Positions 22,827 through 32,748 of a DNA stretch of 64,000 nucleotides are shown here, one piece after another. The notes under the pieces are model-generated. The model was given only the letters and a program-made list of their open reading frames with translations. It made no database searches and was not told the DNA's origin. A program made the translations under genes and the position numbers. This DNA comes from Lolium rigidum (Eukaryota; Streptophyta; Magnoliopsida; Poales; Poaceae): positions 175,428,017-175,492,016 of the forward strand of contig NC_061513.1 of NCBI RefSeq assembly GCF_022539505.1, in the 5' to 3' direction. How positions within the stretch are numbered: position 1 is the stretch's first letter; each line of letters starts with the position of its first letter.

Positions 22827-23931
22827 TCTAGCGAATAATTTATCCAGAACTTGCTTTTGTGAACGTGAAACGCACGAGGGAGGAATGGATTGAGGAACGG
22901 CCAGGATCTGTGAATGCAGTTTAAGACGGGAAGTTGTGGACTAAACTTTGGAAGTGCTCTGTTCCGTCAAAAGTTAGAGTGTTTCTTTGGCGTTTGGCTC
23001 AATGCTCATTACCTACGGGGGATATCAGACATCATAGGGGTATGGCACCGTCTCCAGCCTGCTCGATCTGTGGTATGGAGGATTCTTGGCATCACTCTTT
23101 GATCGATTGCACCATGTCAAGGTGCATATGGGCTCTCTCAACCCCAGTCATAGCGGAACATGTCAGTTTGTCTACCGAGCCGTCTGCCAGGCAGTGGCCG
23201 AACCGACCCCAGTCATGGACCACGATGATTTGACGAGGATGATCGTCACTCTCTGGTCAATCTGGCACGCTAGGAGGAAGCTGATCCATGAAGATATTCA
23301 GCAGAGTCCGGCGGCGACACATGCCTTTGTCGACTCCTTCCTCCGTGACTTGGGGAGCACGTCTTCGGAGCCGAAAGAGAAGAAGGGCAGGTCCACTATC
23401 GAGCAGGTGAGGGGTTGGCTACCACCGCCTGATGACATGTGCAAAATTAATGTGGACGGCGCAGTGGCGAGGTCGCAGCAACGTGGTGCGGTTGGTGCCG
23501 TGTGCCGCTCGCGCAATGGCGTCTTCCAGGGTGCGTCTGCAATGGTCTTCGAGAGCATCACCCATCCAGGTTGTTTGGAGGCCCTTGCATGCCGGGAAGG
23601 AGTTGCTCTAGCCATCGATCTGAACATGGGCGCCACCATGGTCGCGTCCGATTGTTTGGACGTGGTGCAGGGATTGCGACAGGGGAAGAACCTGGGGCTG
23701 TTCAGCCACATTCTCCAAGAGGCGGAAGCTATGGCTAAGAGTCGAGGGAGGACGAGCTTCTGCCATGAGGGCAGGCGCTTCAATGTCGACGCTCACAAAT
23801 TAGCTAGCTTAGCTACTACCCTACCTGTGGGTCGCCATGTTCGGTTTGGTACTCCTCCGGAGGGGTTAAATTTTCCTGTAAATATTGTTCCAATTGTTGA
23901 ATAAATGGTTGGAGCTTGGCTCAAAAAAAAA
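22827..23931 (+). mobile_element. 5'-truncated LINE with RNase H, inserted between the GST copies
   Basis: Plus-strand sequence contains the zf-RVT region (SVPSKVRVFLWRLAQ, then CSICGMEDSWHHSLIDC), an RNase H domain and an A-run at 23922-23931 after GGAGCTTGGCTC. Possible target-site duplication GTTAGTTT flanks it. It lies upstream of GST copy 1 and downstream of copy 2. Confidence 0.75.
22900..23904 (+). pseudogene. LINE ORF2 end: zf-RVT and RVT_3-type RNase H
   Basis: Two overlapping frames code for the end of a LINE polyprotein: a zinc-binding tail (22934-23120) and, after a frameshift near 23100, an open stretch to the stop at 23904. The latter holds a full RNase H of the plant non-LTR type, with catalytic acids in CKINVDGAV, LEALACREG, ASDCLDVV and the final NVDAHKLA. 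The RNase H frame itself is intact although the element is truncated. It is not a host gene. Confidence 0.8.
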
Positions 23932-24081
23932 AGTTAGTTTGAAATAGCCCATGGTTTCGCCGACTTATGCCGGATGTGAGACGTCCACTTGCAAAACTCC
24001 AATTTCACGTGAATGAATCTCTTTTGTCGGCAGACTAAAGGAACTACTGATTTGGTTCATAAAAACGGCACTAATTTGAAC

Positions 24082-24660
24082 CACTACAGGAATGACGCGC
24101 TACGCCGATGGCCCCGAGCTTTCGGCATAGCCTTAAAACGGCGTCGGCGTAGTCTACGCCGAGGGCCACCGTCGGCGTAGCTCCTCGGGGGGAAGGTCCG
24201 CCTCGGTAGAGACACGTGTTCCCTTGGCGTAGCCCCATATGCTGACGCCGACGGTGGCACGCCGTCCCGTCTATTAACTTCAAAAAAATTGATTTTTTTT
24301 AAAAAAAAATCTTAGTCTCTCACATGGATCATTTAATTCTAACACTACACTTAATCTTAGGTCAAGTTACCCCTCATAGTCAAATTTCCCACACGGGTCA
24401 CCCATCTTCACACTACTCCACCCCTAGCACGCTTAACATTTCGGTTCTTTCCGGTTGAGCTTCCATCTTCTTCACGAAACATTATATCACAACTCTTTAT
24501 TATTTTGAATTTTAAATAATTACTTAAATAAACATCAATGGTTAAGTAATAATAATCTCTACCGAGGATATAATTCTTAATTTAATTTTTAAAAATGTAT
24601 AAAATCCTGAATTTCTAGCAAAAACTAAAATCTTCATGTTTTCATATTTTCATTTGGAAT
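24082..24660 (+). mobile_element. CACTA transposon end
   Basis: The segment opens CACTACAGGAATGACGCG, the terminal inverted repeat style of CACTA elements. Subterminal repeats of the type TCGGCGTAG / CTACGCCGA follow in both orientations (24098-24260). Behind it lies the AT-rich text with ACCCATCTTCACACTACTCC usual in cereal CACTA elements. No transposase frame and no matching right end was found, so it is a fragment or a deletion derivative whose other end is lost. The preceding bases AAC could be one copy of the 3-bp duplication. Confidence 0.65.
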
Positions 24661-25138
24661 TTGAGAATCTAAAAATTGGGTAACCGGGTAAACCCTTCTG
24701 AATTTGGATGTAACTTTTTCCCACGGTCATTTTGATATATTATACTTTTTTCCAACTTCGTATGCATCGCTTTGATGCAGAGGTTGGGGCTTCGCTTCCT
24801 CATTTCGAAAAAAAAAAAGAACCACGATAAGAATTCAATGGGCCCTAGAGCCAACCGGGCTCTAAGCTAATTCTGGGTGTTGGATTTGGATCGTGGTTTC
24901 TTATCATGTGAGTTGTAACCCAGTTTTTCTCGGTTACAAATGAGCAGCAACTGAGCAGCAACTGAGCGAAAAGGATCATAACCGTTGAATTTGCGTCATG
25001 ATTCATGTCGGTTGAAGTTGCAACTCACCAAAAGTACAAAACTAGTCGCTACCTTTCCTAAAAGTACAAAAACTTCACATTTAAAATACATAATTTATAT
25101 ATTTGAATGCCACTGAAAATTTTATACCATATGTGACA
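24661..25138. other. Intergenic sequence between GST copies
   Basis: No gene. It includes a short direct repeat GAGCAGCAACT (24943-24966 region) and a run of A at 24806-24818. The small ORF on the minus strand ending at 24669 has no signature. Confidence 0.4.
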
Positions 25139-25140
25139 TA

Positions 25141-25423
25141 CTCCCTTCTTTTCAAAATATATTGCCTACAATTTTTAAGTCAAAATAAATATTTACATAC
25201 ATAGATCAATTATATAGAAAAAAACAACAATATCTAAATATCAAATTAATATTATTTGAACCATCATAAACAATATTTTCATGATTCATAGAAAAAGAAC
25301 ATTTTTATTATATGCATTTCATATTATTGATATTGATATATTTCTCTAAATACCTGGTCAATCTTATAGAGTTTGACTTTGGCAAAAAATAATGCGCAGC
25401 CTACATTATTGTGAAGGAAGGAC
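25141..25423. mobile_element. Stowaway/Mariner MITE, 283 bp
   Basis: The left end CTCCCTTCTTTTCAAAATAT and the right end GTGAAGGAAGGAC are inverted and imperfect versions of the Stowaway end. Flanking TA dinucleotides at 25139-25140 and 25424-25425 fit the TA target-site duplication. The inner borders TTTAAGTCAAA and TTTGACTTTGG are also inverted. It is AT-rich with no ORF. Confidence 0.7.
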
Positions 25424-25425
25424 TA

Positions 25426-26379
25426 CACCGGAAATTCAATTCGGCTCCCATGTGTGTATGCTCCTCTATCAAAAACACATATTTTCAAGTGCTAATAAAT
25501 TTTGACAAAAAAATCTATGCATATATCTCCATAATATATGTGTGTTAGTCAAGTTTCACGGAAAAACGATATATTTTGTGGTCTATGTAAAAAAGAGAAA
25601 ATTAAACTTGTGAAAAGCCTTATTTTTAACACCGAGTTTTGTCTTTTTACTAACATCACATGACAAGTCGATTTTTCATGAAACAATTTTGTGAGCGCGT
25701 AGCATGTGAAGATGTACGTATGCATTTTTTGTTTTAACTTAATATAATATTTTCAAATATGTCTACTATGCATTTTAAAATAAAAGAAGCATGTGCTCCC
25801 ATGTTCCAAAACACCACTCCCTAGGTACGCATAAAGTAAAGGATGTAATCGATATGAATTTTAAGGTGTGGCAAACAAGATAAGAGTATGCGCTGGTAAG
25901 TAAAAAAGAGAAGGCAATTACTAAGAACCACAACTTTACAGGCACCTATTACACAAAACCACACCTTTAAGACTTGATTTTACAAAATCATTACTTTAGA
26001 GGTTATAACCCAAATACCTTTTTTCTCCTTTTAACACCAAAACTGACAGTGGGGCCTACATGCCGACGTGCGGGAAATTCATTTTGAACCGTGCTGCCAC
26101 CCTCGTCCTTGCCTCCAAGCGCTAGGTTTCGGGAGAGTGGGGGATTACTTTTTCTCCACAGCCTCTCCCGATTTTTGTGTGGTGCAAAGTGCAAACCCCT
26201 TTAGCCACGTGGCTGTTTTGGCCATATCGGTATCGAGAAGTATGATGAGTGCAAAGTGCATATTTTTTTAAAGTTATTTGTATAAGTAGTAATAAAATTT
26301 TGATATTTTAACACGGTCGCACACCTTTTTTATTTGTTTTACGAGAATCCTGAAAATCAAGAGGTTGATAGAAATTGAT
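25426..26379. other. Intergenic sequence
   Basis: AT-rich sequence without a supported gene. A stretch at about 25918-26070 (ACCACAACTTTACAGG and ACCACACCTTTAAGAC) looks like anonymous cereal repeat text. The opposite short ORFs at 26003-26271 have no family signature. Confidence 0.4.
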
Positions 26380-27560
26380 GAAATTCAGAAACACTTTCGG
26401 GGGAACTGAGATTACACCCTTCGGAACAAACTCTGTTCAGACATTCCACCACGCAGAGACCATTCCATACATCTCAAGAGTCAAGATCGAAGAACTTCTG
26501 AGCCATTTATTTTGCAGATGCGGCAGCAGCCCAGATAGCTTGCAGCTTACCGGCGTACTCCTCCACGCTGTTAGTGGGCGGCGTCACTTCCTTGGCCGCC
26601 TTGGTATCCAGGAACCTCTCAGCCCACGCGGCCAATTGCGGAGTCCTGCCGGCGTCGATGACGGTCACGCCGAACATCGACCGAAGCGTTTCAAGCCAGA
26701 ACAGGTGGCACCCGAGCGCGAGGTCGAGGTACCCGACGGAGTCGCCGCCGGAGAAGAAAGCCTTACCCTTCGAGCACGTGGCGAAGGCCTCCTCCATGGG
26801 CGCGACCACCGCGTGCGCGGCCTCGACCTTCTCATCTCTCTCCTCCTCCGTCGCCGCGCGCAAGATGCCTAACACCGCAGCGACCAGCTTGTCGTCGACG
26901 TAGGCTGCCCAGAAGCGAGCGACGGCGCGGTCGTAGGGGTCGGCGGGGAGGATCGAGGCGAACCCGGCGCCGCTCCAGAACTCGTCGACGTACTGCACGA
27001 TGGCGACCGACTCGCAGACGGGCTTGCCGCCGTGGATGAGCACGGGGACCTTCTTGTGCACCGGGTTGGACGCCACGAGGAGCTCGCCCTTGTCGAACAC
27101 GTTCTGCTCCAGGTACTCGTAGCTCACGCCCTTGAGGTACAGCGCCATGCGTACGCGGAGCGCGAACGGGCTCACCACTGTGCGCAACACCGTGACATCT
27201 CCTTGACCGCCCATCGTCGTCTTCTTCCTCGGTGAGCTCTTACTTTCTGGTGCTCGATATGCTCTGCTGTTTATGTGCAGTTTCGTTTCTCGTTGTTGTT
27301 ATAACACACTACGAAAGCTGACCAGTCGTTGCTTGTGGGCGACGGTAAGCTCTGCCGCTAAGGAACGGTTAGTATGCGCGCGTGCTTCAGTACTTTCTCC
27401 ATCACCCGAAGGCCGAAGCTGAAGGTTGACTAGCGTGGCATCATCAGTGACGCTTCAGTGCGACCAATCTTTCCGTGGGATGCTTTGCGAACTGTTCTTC
27501 TGTTGCGCTAGGCCCTGGCGACCTGTGTCGCGATGATGCTACGACGTCCAATCATGGATA
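26380..27560 (-). repeat. GST duplication unit, copy 2
   Basis: Matches copy 1 at 21231-22640 through the coding region and both flanks, with small indels. The direct orientation and 5-kb spacing show a tandem duplication later separated by transposon insertions. Confidence 0.7.
26507..27214 (-). CDS. Tau-class glutathione S-transferase, copy 2
   Basis: A single frame of 235 residues, closely matching copy 1 along the whole length. The catalytic serine (Ser15 in VVSPFALR), KVP (55-57) and ES (68-69) are kept, as is the C-terminal hallmark FFSGGDSVGYLDLALG. Differences cluster in the linker and helix that help form the substrate pocket: DEFWSGAGFASILP has two extra residues, and KLVAAVLGILR replaces the matching piece of copy 1. 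The two enzymes may thus differ in substrate range, which is inference. It is intronless, like copy 1. The start agrees with copy 1. Upstream homology continues for several hundred bases, but the TATA site is altered. No disruption is visible. Confidence 0.93.
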   Translation of the reverse strand: MGGQGDVTVLRTVVSPFALRVRMALYLKGVSYEYLEQNVFDKGELLVASNPVHKKVPVLIHGGKPVCESVAIVQYVDEFWSGAGFASILPADPYDRAVARFWAAYVDDKLVAAVLGILRAATEEERDEKVEAAHAVVAPMEEAFATCSKGKAFFSGGDSVGYLDLALGCHLFWLETLRSMFGVTVIDAGRTPQLAAWAERFLDTKAAKEVTPPTNSVEEYAGKLQAIWAAAASAK

Positions 27561-27588
27561 ATGTATCTTTAACAAAATAAAGTTCATT
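27215..27588 (-). promoter_or_regulatory. Promoter region of GST copy 2
   Basis: Homologous to the copy-1 upstream region. At the place of the copy-1 TATA box the minus strand reads GTGTTATAACAACAACGAG, so a canonical TATATAAA is missing. The match runs to about 27560. Confidence 0.5.
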
Positions 27589-27710
27589 TTAGAGCATCTT
27601 TGCTCGCCCTTCATAAAAATTCTGACGCATAGCTTTATGGAGGGGCGCCAGCGACACTACATTCTATTGGGGCATCGGTTTCCAACCACAGACCCAAACG
27701 CGGACTCTAA

Positions 27711-29729
27711 GGGTGTGTTTGGTAGAGTGGGCGAACTCAGATTTTCCAATCTCATCACAACTTTTTTCAGTTTTTGACCCGCTACCGGCCCCGCGTGCGA
27801 CGCAGCTTCCCACCCCGCCCGTGCAAGTCTGGCATTTCCCCCCTCAGCTCATCTCTCCAGCATCCGAGTGAAATGCATTGGCAGTCCCAGAAGTTGCCGG
27901 CAATGTCTGAAATGGTCTTGAAACTTAAGAAATGCATCAAAACAGTCCCGAAACTTGTCCTTGATGTCCATATACGGTCCTACATACGTATATAGGTGAT
28001 GTAGCAATGTAAGTGAACCCACTACGGTCCTGCATACCCCATGGTGGCCGCGCGGCGATGCCATCTCAGTTCATCGTGCGCCACCACCGTCGCGTGCGGC
28101 CGGACACCGCCCAGCAAAGGTTGTGGGAAGCTAGCTCGGCCGCCGTCTGGATGATTCACCATTTCACCTCCATGTGTGGTGTTGCCATCGCATCGGCGGT
28201 CAGCTGCAGCAGCAGCAGCGCCCGCGTTACGGCTCTCCAGATTCCATATATGCGCATACATACACTGCATGAAGGAGATCTCTGAACAGCCTCCCTGTAC
28301 TTGCACGAGTTTGCCATTTATTTCAGCATCCATACATGCACAGGCGTATACCAAGGGTCCGTTCAAACCTGCAATCACTTTCGTGTTCCACTGCGCCAGT
28401 AAGATGAGATACACTGCACGGTCCATATAAGTTATGAGCTAAAAAAAAAGCTATTTGTTTGGTAGCTCGGGTTGTATCGTTAGGCATTTAAATGTCATCT
28501 TGTTTGTTTTCCTGCAAATCTAAACAGATACAACTATAGCAGCTACAATAGATATTTGGTAGCCCTGTATTTGTGTACTTGGAGTGGATTAGGGAATGAG
28601 ATTAAAGAGGCCCGTGAGAACACATGTTCTCTGGTTTTACATCGCGGGACTAAAGTTTGCATTAATGGAGTCAAAAAGAGGCAACAACAGGACAGGTCGA
28701 AAGGGGTGATTTGGGCGTTCCTCCAGACATGTTCCAGCATTGATTTAATATCTAATTTGTGCAAGAACGCGAAGGATTTCAGGCAACTAAACGACCCATT
28801 TTTTCTTTCAAACCCATGCAAAAAAAAAAAGGTCACTACCAAACAGATCCAAATTCATTCTAGGATCTGCATGTGCATGCACATGCCTACACAAAAATTA
28901 GTTGCCCTTAATTTTAGGAGTATGAAAGAGAAGTGGAATTGCGCGCGGCTGCCCGGGGCGCCTCTGTGCGGCCACTACTTTCATTGCCACGTGACCTCTT
29001 ATACGTATTCAGGACCGTATGTGAACATTGAGGGCAACTTCTCGGACTGTTTTGAGGCGTTTTTTGAGTTTAGGGATCATTTTGGACATAGTCTGTAACT
29101 TCTGGGACTGCCAATGCATTTCACTCCCAGCGTCCCCATCTCTCTAGCGTGCGACGCCCGACCCGCGACGGCCATGACCTCCGCCTCTCCCTCGCCGCCG
29201 ACAACCCTATCGAGCGCGCCTCCGCCTTCCCCGCCCTCCCCAGCCTTCCTCGCATGTCCGGCGGGCGCCCTGGCGCGCCTCCCGGGTCGGCGGCCGCCAT
29301 GGCGTGACTCCTCTACCGGCGGACGCCCTGGAGCGATTTCTCTACCGGTGAGCGCAGTGGCGCGCCTCCTCTACCGGCGGGAGCCATCTATTCCGGCGGG
29401 CGCCCTCCCAACCCCCAGCGCCGGCACCTAGCGCCGACGGCGAGGTTGTACCGCACGGCCAGACCTCCATGGGCGTGGAAGAGATGAGTCAAGGACCCGA
29501 TTGCGTTTTGCCTGTTCTGTTTAAGGGCTTTGATGTAATAAAGTTGGACCTCTCTGCAATTTCACACTATAGGACTAGACACAACCTACCAAACACAATC
29601 TGACTTCAGCATGTCTTAACTCTTACAATCTACCAAACATACAACAAAATCTGAGTTCAGCTAGTATAAGGTGGGCAGTGCCCACATGAGAAATATATTC
29701 TATGGTGAACCGGCCTACCAAACACACCC
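27711..29729. mobile_element. PIF/Harbinger-like non-autonomous fold-back element, 2.0 kb
   Basis: The ends are GGGTGTGTTTGGTAG at 27711-27725 and its exact reverse complement at 29715-29729, flanked by TAA on both sides (27708-27710 and 29730-29732). A 3-bp TAA/TTA duplication and a GGG...TGTTTGG end are hallmarks of PIF/Harbinger (Tourist) elements. Inside, an arm at about 27866-28010 pairs with 28985-29126; 29 bases (27867-27895 and 29097-29125) pair perfectly. The central 1 kb has only short ORFs without a transposase signature. Confidence 0.75.
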
Positions 29730-29807
29730 TAAATAGATTTGATAAATTCAAACATAAAGATGAAAGATCGTTGATCGCATAGTTTTGGCCCAAATCGCTG
29801 CAAAGCA

Positions 29808-30200
29808 ATGTCTAGCGAACCAAATAAGGACGCACATCAGCCGGCATTACACAGCCGCGGAAATCAAAGGGCGAGATCATCCACCAGAGTTGAAGGCACC
29901 TCCTCTGGGGTTGCCGATGGTGGAGTAGCTATCGCCGGTGAAGCCTCGATCGCCGGTGGGGTCTCTATTGCTGATGGAGTCGATGTCACCGGTGGTGTAG
30001 TGGTGCTAGCCTGGGTTGCCGTTATTTGTCATTTGAGCCTGGCGAGTCGTAGCGCATGTTTAGAGATCTGTTATTATCTCTATATCTGTTGGGTTTGTTG
30101 GGAAGTTATCACATATTATATTTGGAGATACTCATGTCTTACTTTAATATGTCTTACTTTAATGTTAACAACTAAAATTGCTAAGAAGTGGCATCTGTGA
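29808..30200 (+). CDS. Weak ORF, 130 codons, no recognised family
   Basis: The frame has a run of Ala-Gly-Val-rich imperfect repeats (GVAIAGEASIAGG, GVSIADGVDVTGG) followed by a Cys-rich hydrophobic end. No domain, no clear promoter and no intron signals were found, and it lies among transposon remnants. It could be a chance frame in degenerate repeat sequence. Listed for completeness only. Confidence 0.12.
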   Translation: MSSEPNKDAHQPALHSRGNQRARSSTRVEGTSSGVADGGVAIAGEASIAGGVSIADGVDVTGGVVVLAWVAVICHLSLASRSACLEICYYLYICWVCWEVITYYIWRYSCLTLICLTLMLTTKIAKKWHL

Positions 30201-30900
30201 GCCCCTTTGTGAAAGCATCGGATCATTGTCTCGCTAATGTCCCCTATGACCCAATATTTTCGAGATTGAGCGCTCTACCCGTAGGTGGGGGAGTAGGACC
30301 CCATCATCCACTAACTTTTCTCGAGTCTGTTTATTGGGGGCCACAACCTTGGTTTTATTTGCTCATATGCACGATTTACTTCCTGTTGCCTTTGGGTGTT
30401 TATATTCTATACTGTACTCATAACGCGGGACTCTTTATCCTTGGTCGGTCGTTAGTGCCCGCCTTGTAAGTTGACGCAAACCTCTGGGTCCGTATCGGAG
30501 TACGGCCGAACTTCGTCACATGTAACGTAGTGGGGTGGCTCCCCTTAAACATTCTTGTAGAACTGAGACCAGTCTTGTCGTTAAACTCTGTTTTGATCCA
30601 GCAGGATTGAACGTGTGTATGGTTACATTTGGGAAACCCTGCAGGGTGTACATATTATCGATAAGCCGTATCCGCGGTTATGAACGACTTGGAGCTGTAT
30701 GGCTTGATCATAGATCAACTTACACCTTTATGTTGTTGCTAATAATTTGATAATAACTTGCGTTGTAATATAGCATTACTACAACCAATATCTAATAAAA
30801 CTTGTCACCCGTTGAGTGTCTTTTACATTACTTCTTCGCTTTGTTGAAGGAGATATGTGTAATCGGTTGGGTTATGTTTGTGTAGTATTTAGTTGATACC
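30201..30900 (+). mobile_element. Remnant resembling a chromovirus LTR
   Basis: The stretch around 30640-30715 (AGGGTGTACATATTATCG, then CCGTATCCGCGGTTATGAAC) aligns by eye with 7896-7955 in the long chromovirus LTR, which has the same order of words. The rest is anonymous and AT-rich. It is most likely a decayed LTR tail in plus orientation. Borders cannot be set. Confidence 0.35.
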
Positions 30901-31519
30901 TTATGCGCTCTCTTATCTTGTCACTAGATGGATGTTGTAGCGTGTCTCTATTGGCTTAGTTTTGCTGCCGCGAAACCCACCAAATAGCCGGACAATAATA
31001 ATAGCCCACCAATGAGCATAGCCCGTTTGGATGCCCTTTAAGGGGGCAAATGGAGATGCTCTTAAACCATGAATTTGTACATGTCCGGATAATCAAATTC
31101 TTAAGTCAAATCCCTGTGGTTTGCACCTTGAACTAGCTAATCCCAGTTTAAATTAAACCTTGGATTTGTTTGGTACACAAGGAAAGAAACGATCCCAACC
31201 ATAAAGTACTACATGATATAAGTTTGAATCACCTTCCGTCAATATTTGCAGAACCACCCTTGAACTAGTCCGATGTCCACACTCACCTAGCTTGTGATGC
31301 CCTAAATTTGAAACAGAAGTAGCACGAGCAAGTTCATCTCCCTTATGTTAGCCACAGTTATAGAAACATGCCAACATCTCGAACAAGAAAGTGTATATCT
31401 CAATTGCACTTCATCAAGTTGCCTACCTTCTGCTCCGAGGAGGAGGACGATGACTTCCTCGCTCCCGATGCCAAGGAGCGGGTGTTGACGAGGTGGTTGC
31501 GCATCGAGGCGGATGATGA
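30901..31519. other. Intergenic sequence
   Basis: No supported gene. The short frame at 31368-31550 has an acidic piece (CSEEEDDDFLAPD) but runs into the LINE poly(A) sequence and has no family signature; it may be a fragment of an exon. Confidence 0.3.
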
Positions 31520-32095
31520 TTTTTTTTATAAAGGATGCTTTATTACTTAAAAGATATAAGAATTACACTCGGCCTCTTCATAGGTAGGATGGACACAGCT
31601 GAACCAAGTCAAAAGTAGAAACTCAAAGGGCGAAATACATATCATTGCTGATAAATTATAAAATGCCTAAGGTGATGGAGGGCCTATTCGTGGATTATGT
31701 TGTGATCCATGTTGGGAAAAAGTATCCATCACCACATCATCTAACCATGTAGACACTTTCGTAAATAGGCCCGATGCTTCACACATTGTAGAGGCAACCA
31801 TGAAAGGAACGTAGATGTACACTGGTAGATAACCTGTATGAGAGAAGATTTTTTATCATTAATTTTTTTTTCTCATTTCTATCTAGTCGAAGCGAAAAAT
31901 TGACCACAAGTGCTCCCACCCTAATAAGTAGTTTAAAACTAAGATCAACACCATTTAACCAACTGGCACATATATTTGCAACCTTGCATGACCAGTATAA
32001 GGTACAACCTATCTGGATGACTGACCATATAGATCTAACAAATTTGGACTAGAAAAAGTTAAGTGTTTGATGGTCCACTGAAAGAGCAAATCTCT
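31520..32095 (-). mobile_element. 5'-truncated LINE 3' end
   Basis: A run of eight T at 31520-31527 followed by ATAAAGGATGCTTTATTAC is a LINE poly(A) end in reverse. The following text matches the 3' part of the LINE at 15175-15740, for example CATATATTTGCAA, AGTATAAGGTACAACC and TGACCATATAGATCTA. The zf-RVT frame is visible only as a broken trace at its right end. It is a second, shorter member of the same LINE family, on the same strand. Confidence 0.75.
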
Positions 32096-32748
32096 ACTCC
32101 TTGGGTTTTGTATGTTTATTGACAACACATGAACGAGTTTTACCACGTGCTTAAGTGTGTAGGGAATTTTATTGAAGCACAAGATGGTTAATAACACACC
32201 AAAGTGTTAGAAGATTTTATGTCAGGGTTTTAGTCTACACTAGGACCTAAGTGATAGGTTTTTGGTCTTTCTTGTGTGTGTTTCCATAGGAGGAGGAGGA
32301 AAAAGAAATGAAGTTCTTACTATTAAAGTTTTCTAGGGGGGGGTGGGATATCCCGCTTGTGGAAGGCCAGAATATCACCAGGAAAATACCAGCTCACAAT
32401 ACCCCTCCCCCTGAATGTTTGACCAGATTTAGACGTTGGACACTCCCTCTCCTCCATTTGTGTTGAGCTTCAAATCCGTAGATCTCACTCCCTAGCCAAT
32501 AAAATCCCCCAATACTCTAGGAATCAAAGGAGGAGGGCCGGATCTACACATCTACCAAAGAAATTTTGAATTCCTCCTTGTATTTCTTGGTAAAACTTGT
32601 AACCCTAGATCTCCTTTTGTGGAGGTCCTTGTTGAGAGATCACCATGAGGTTTCTTGGTGTTGTTCAAGCCTTTGGTGAAGTTGGGAGCCTCCAATCACG
32701 TTGTGGAGCTTTGCACAAACCTTGTGTGATTTTTTGCCGCCTCAAACG
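32096..32748 (+). mobile_element. Possible Copia LTR remnant
   Basis: Words such as GTTGGGAGCCTCCAATCACG and TTGTGGAGCTTTGCAC resemble the transcribed part of the Maximus-type LTR at 9200-9240. The stretch has no ORF. The assignment rests on a short similarity only. Confidence 0.25.

Larger units (their letters stand above)
27588..31065. mobile_element. Possible outer transposon with GAGCATCT ends
   Basis: The left end AGAGCATCTTTGCTCGCCC and, read in reverse, the right end AGAGCATCTCCATTTGCCC resemble the terminal repeats of cereal DNA transposons or MITEs. The interval includes the PIF/Harbinger-like element and a weak ORF. No transposase is visible and no clear duplication flanks it, so the pairing may be chance between two separate repeats. 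Confidence 0.25.

Noticed and set aside
31368..31550. Short acidic ORF as a possible small gene
   Set aside because: It reads into the poly(A) of a LINE and has no start or domain evidence.
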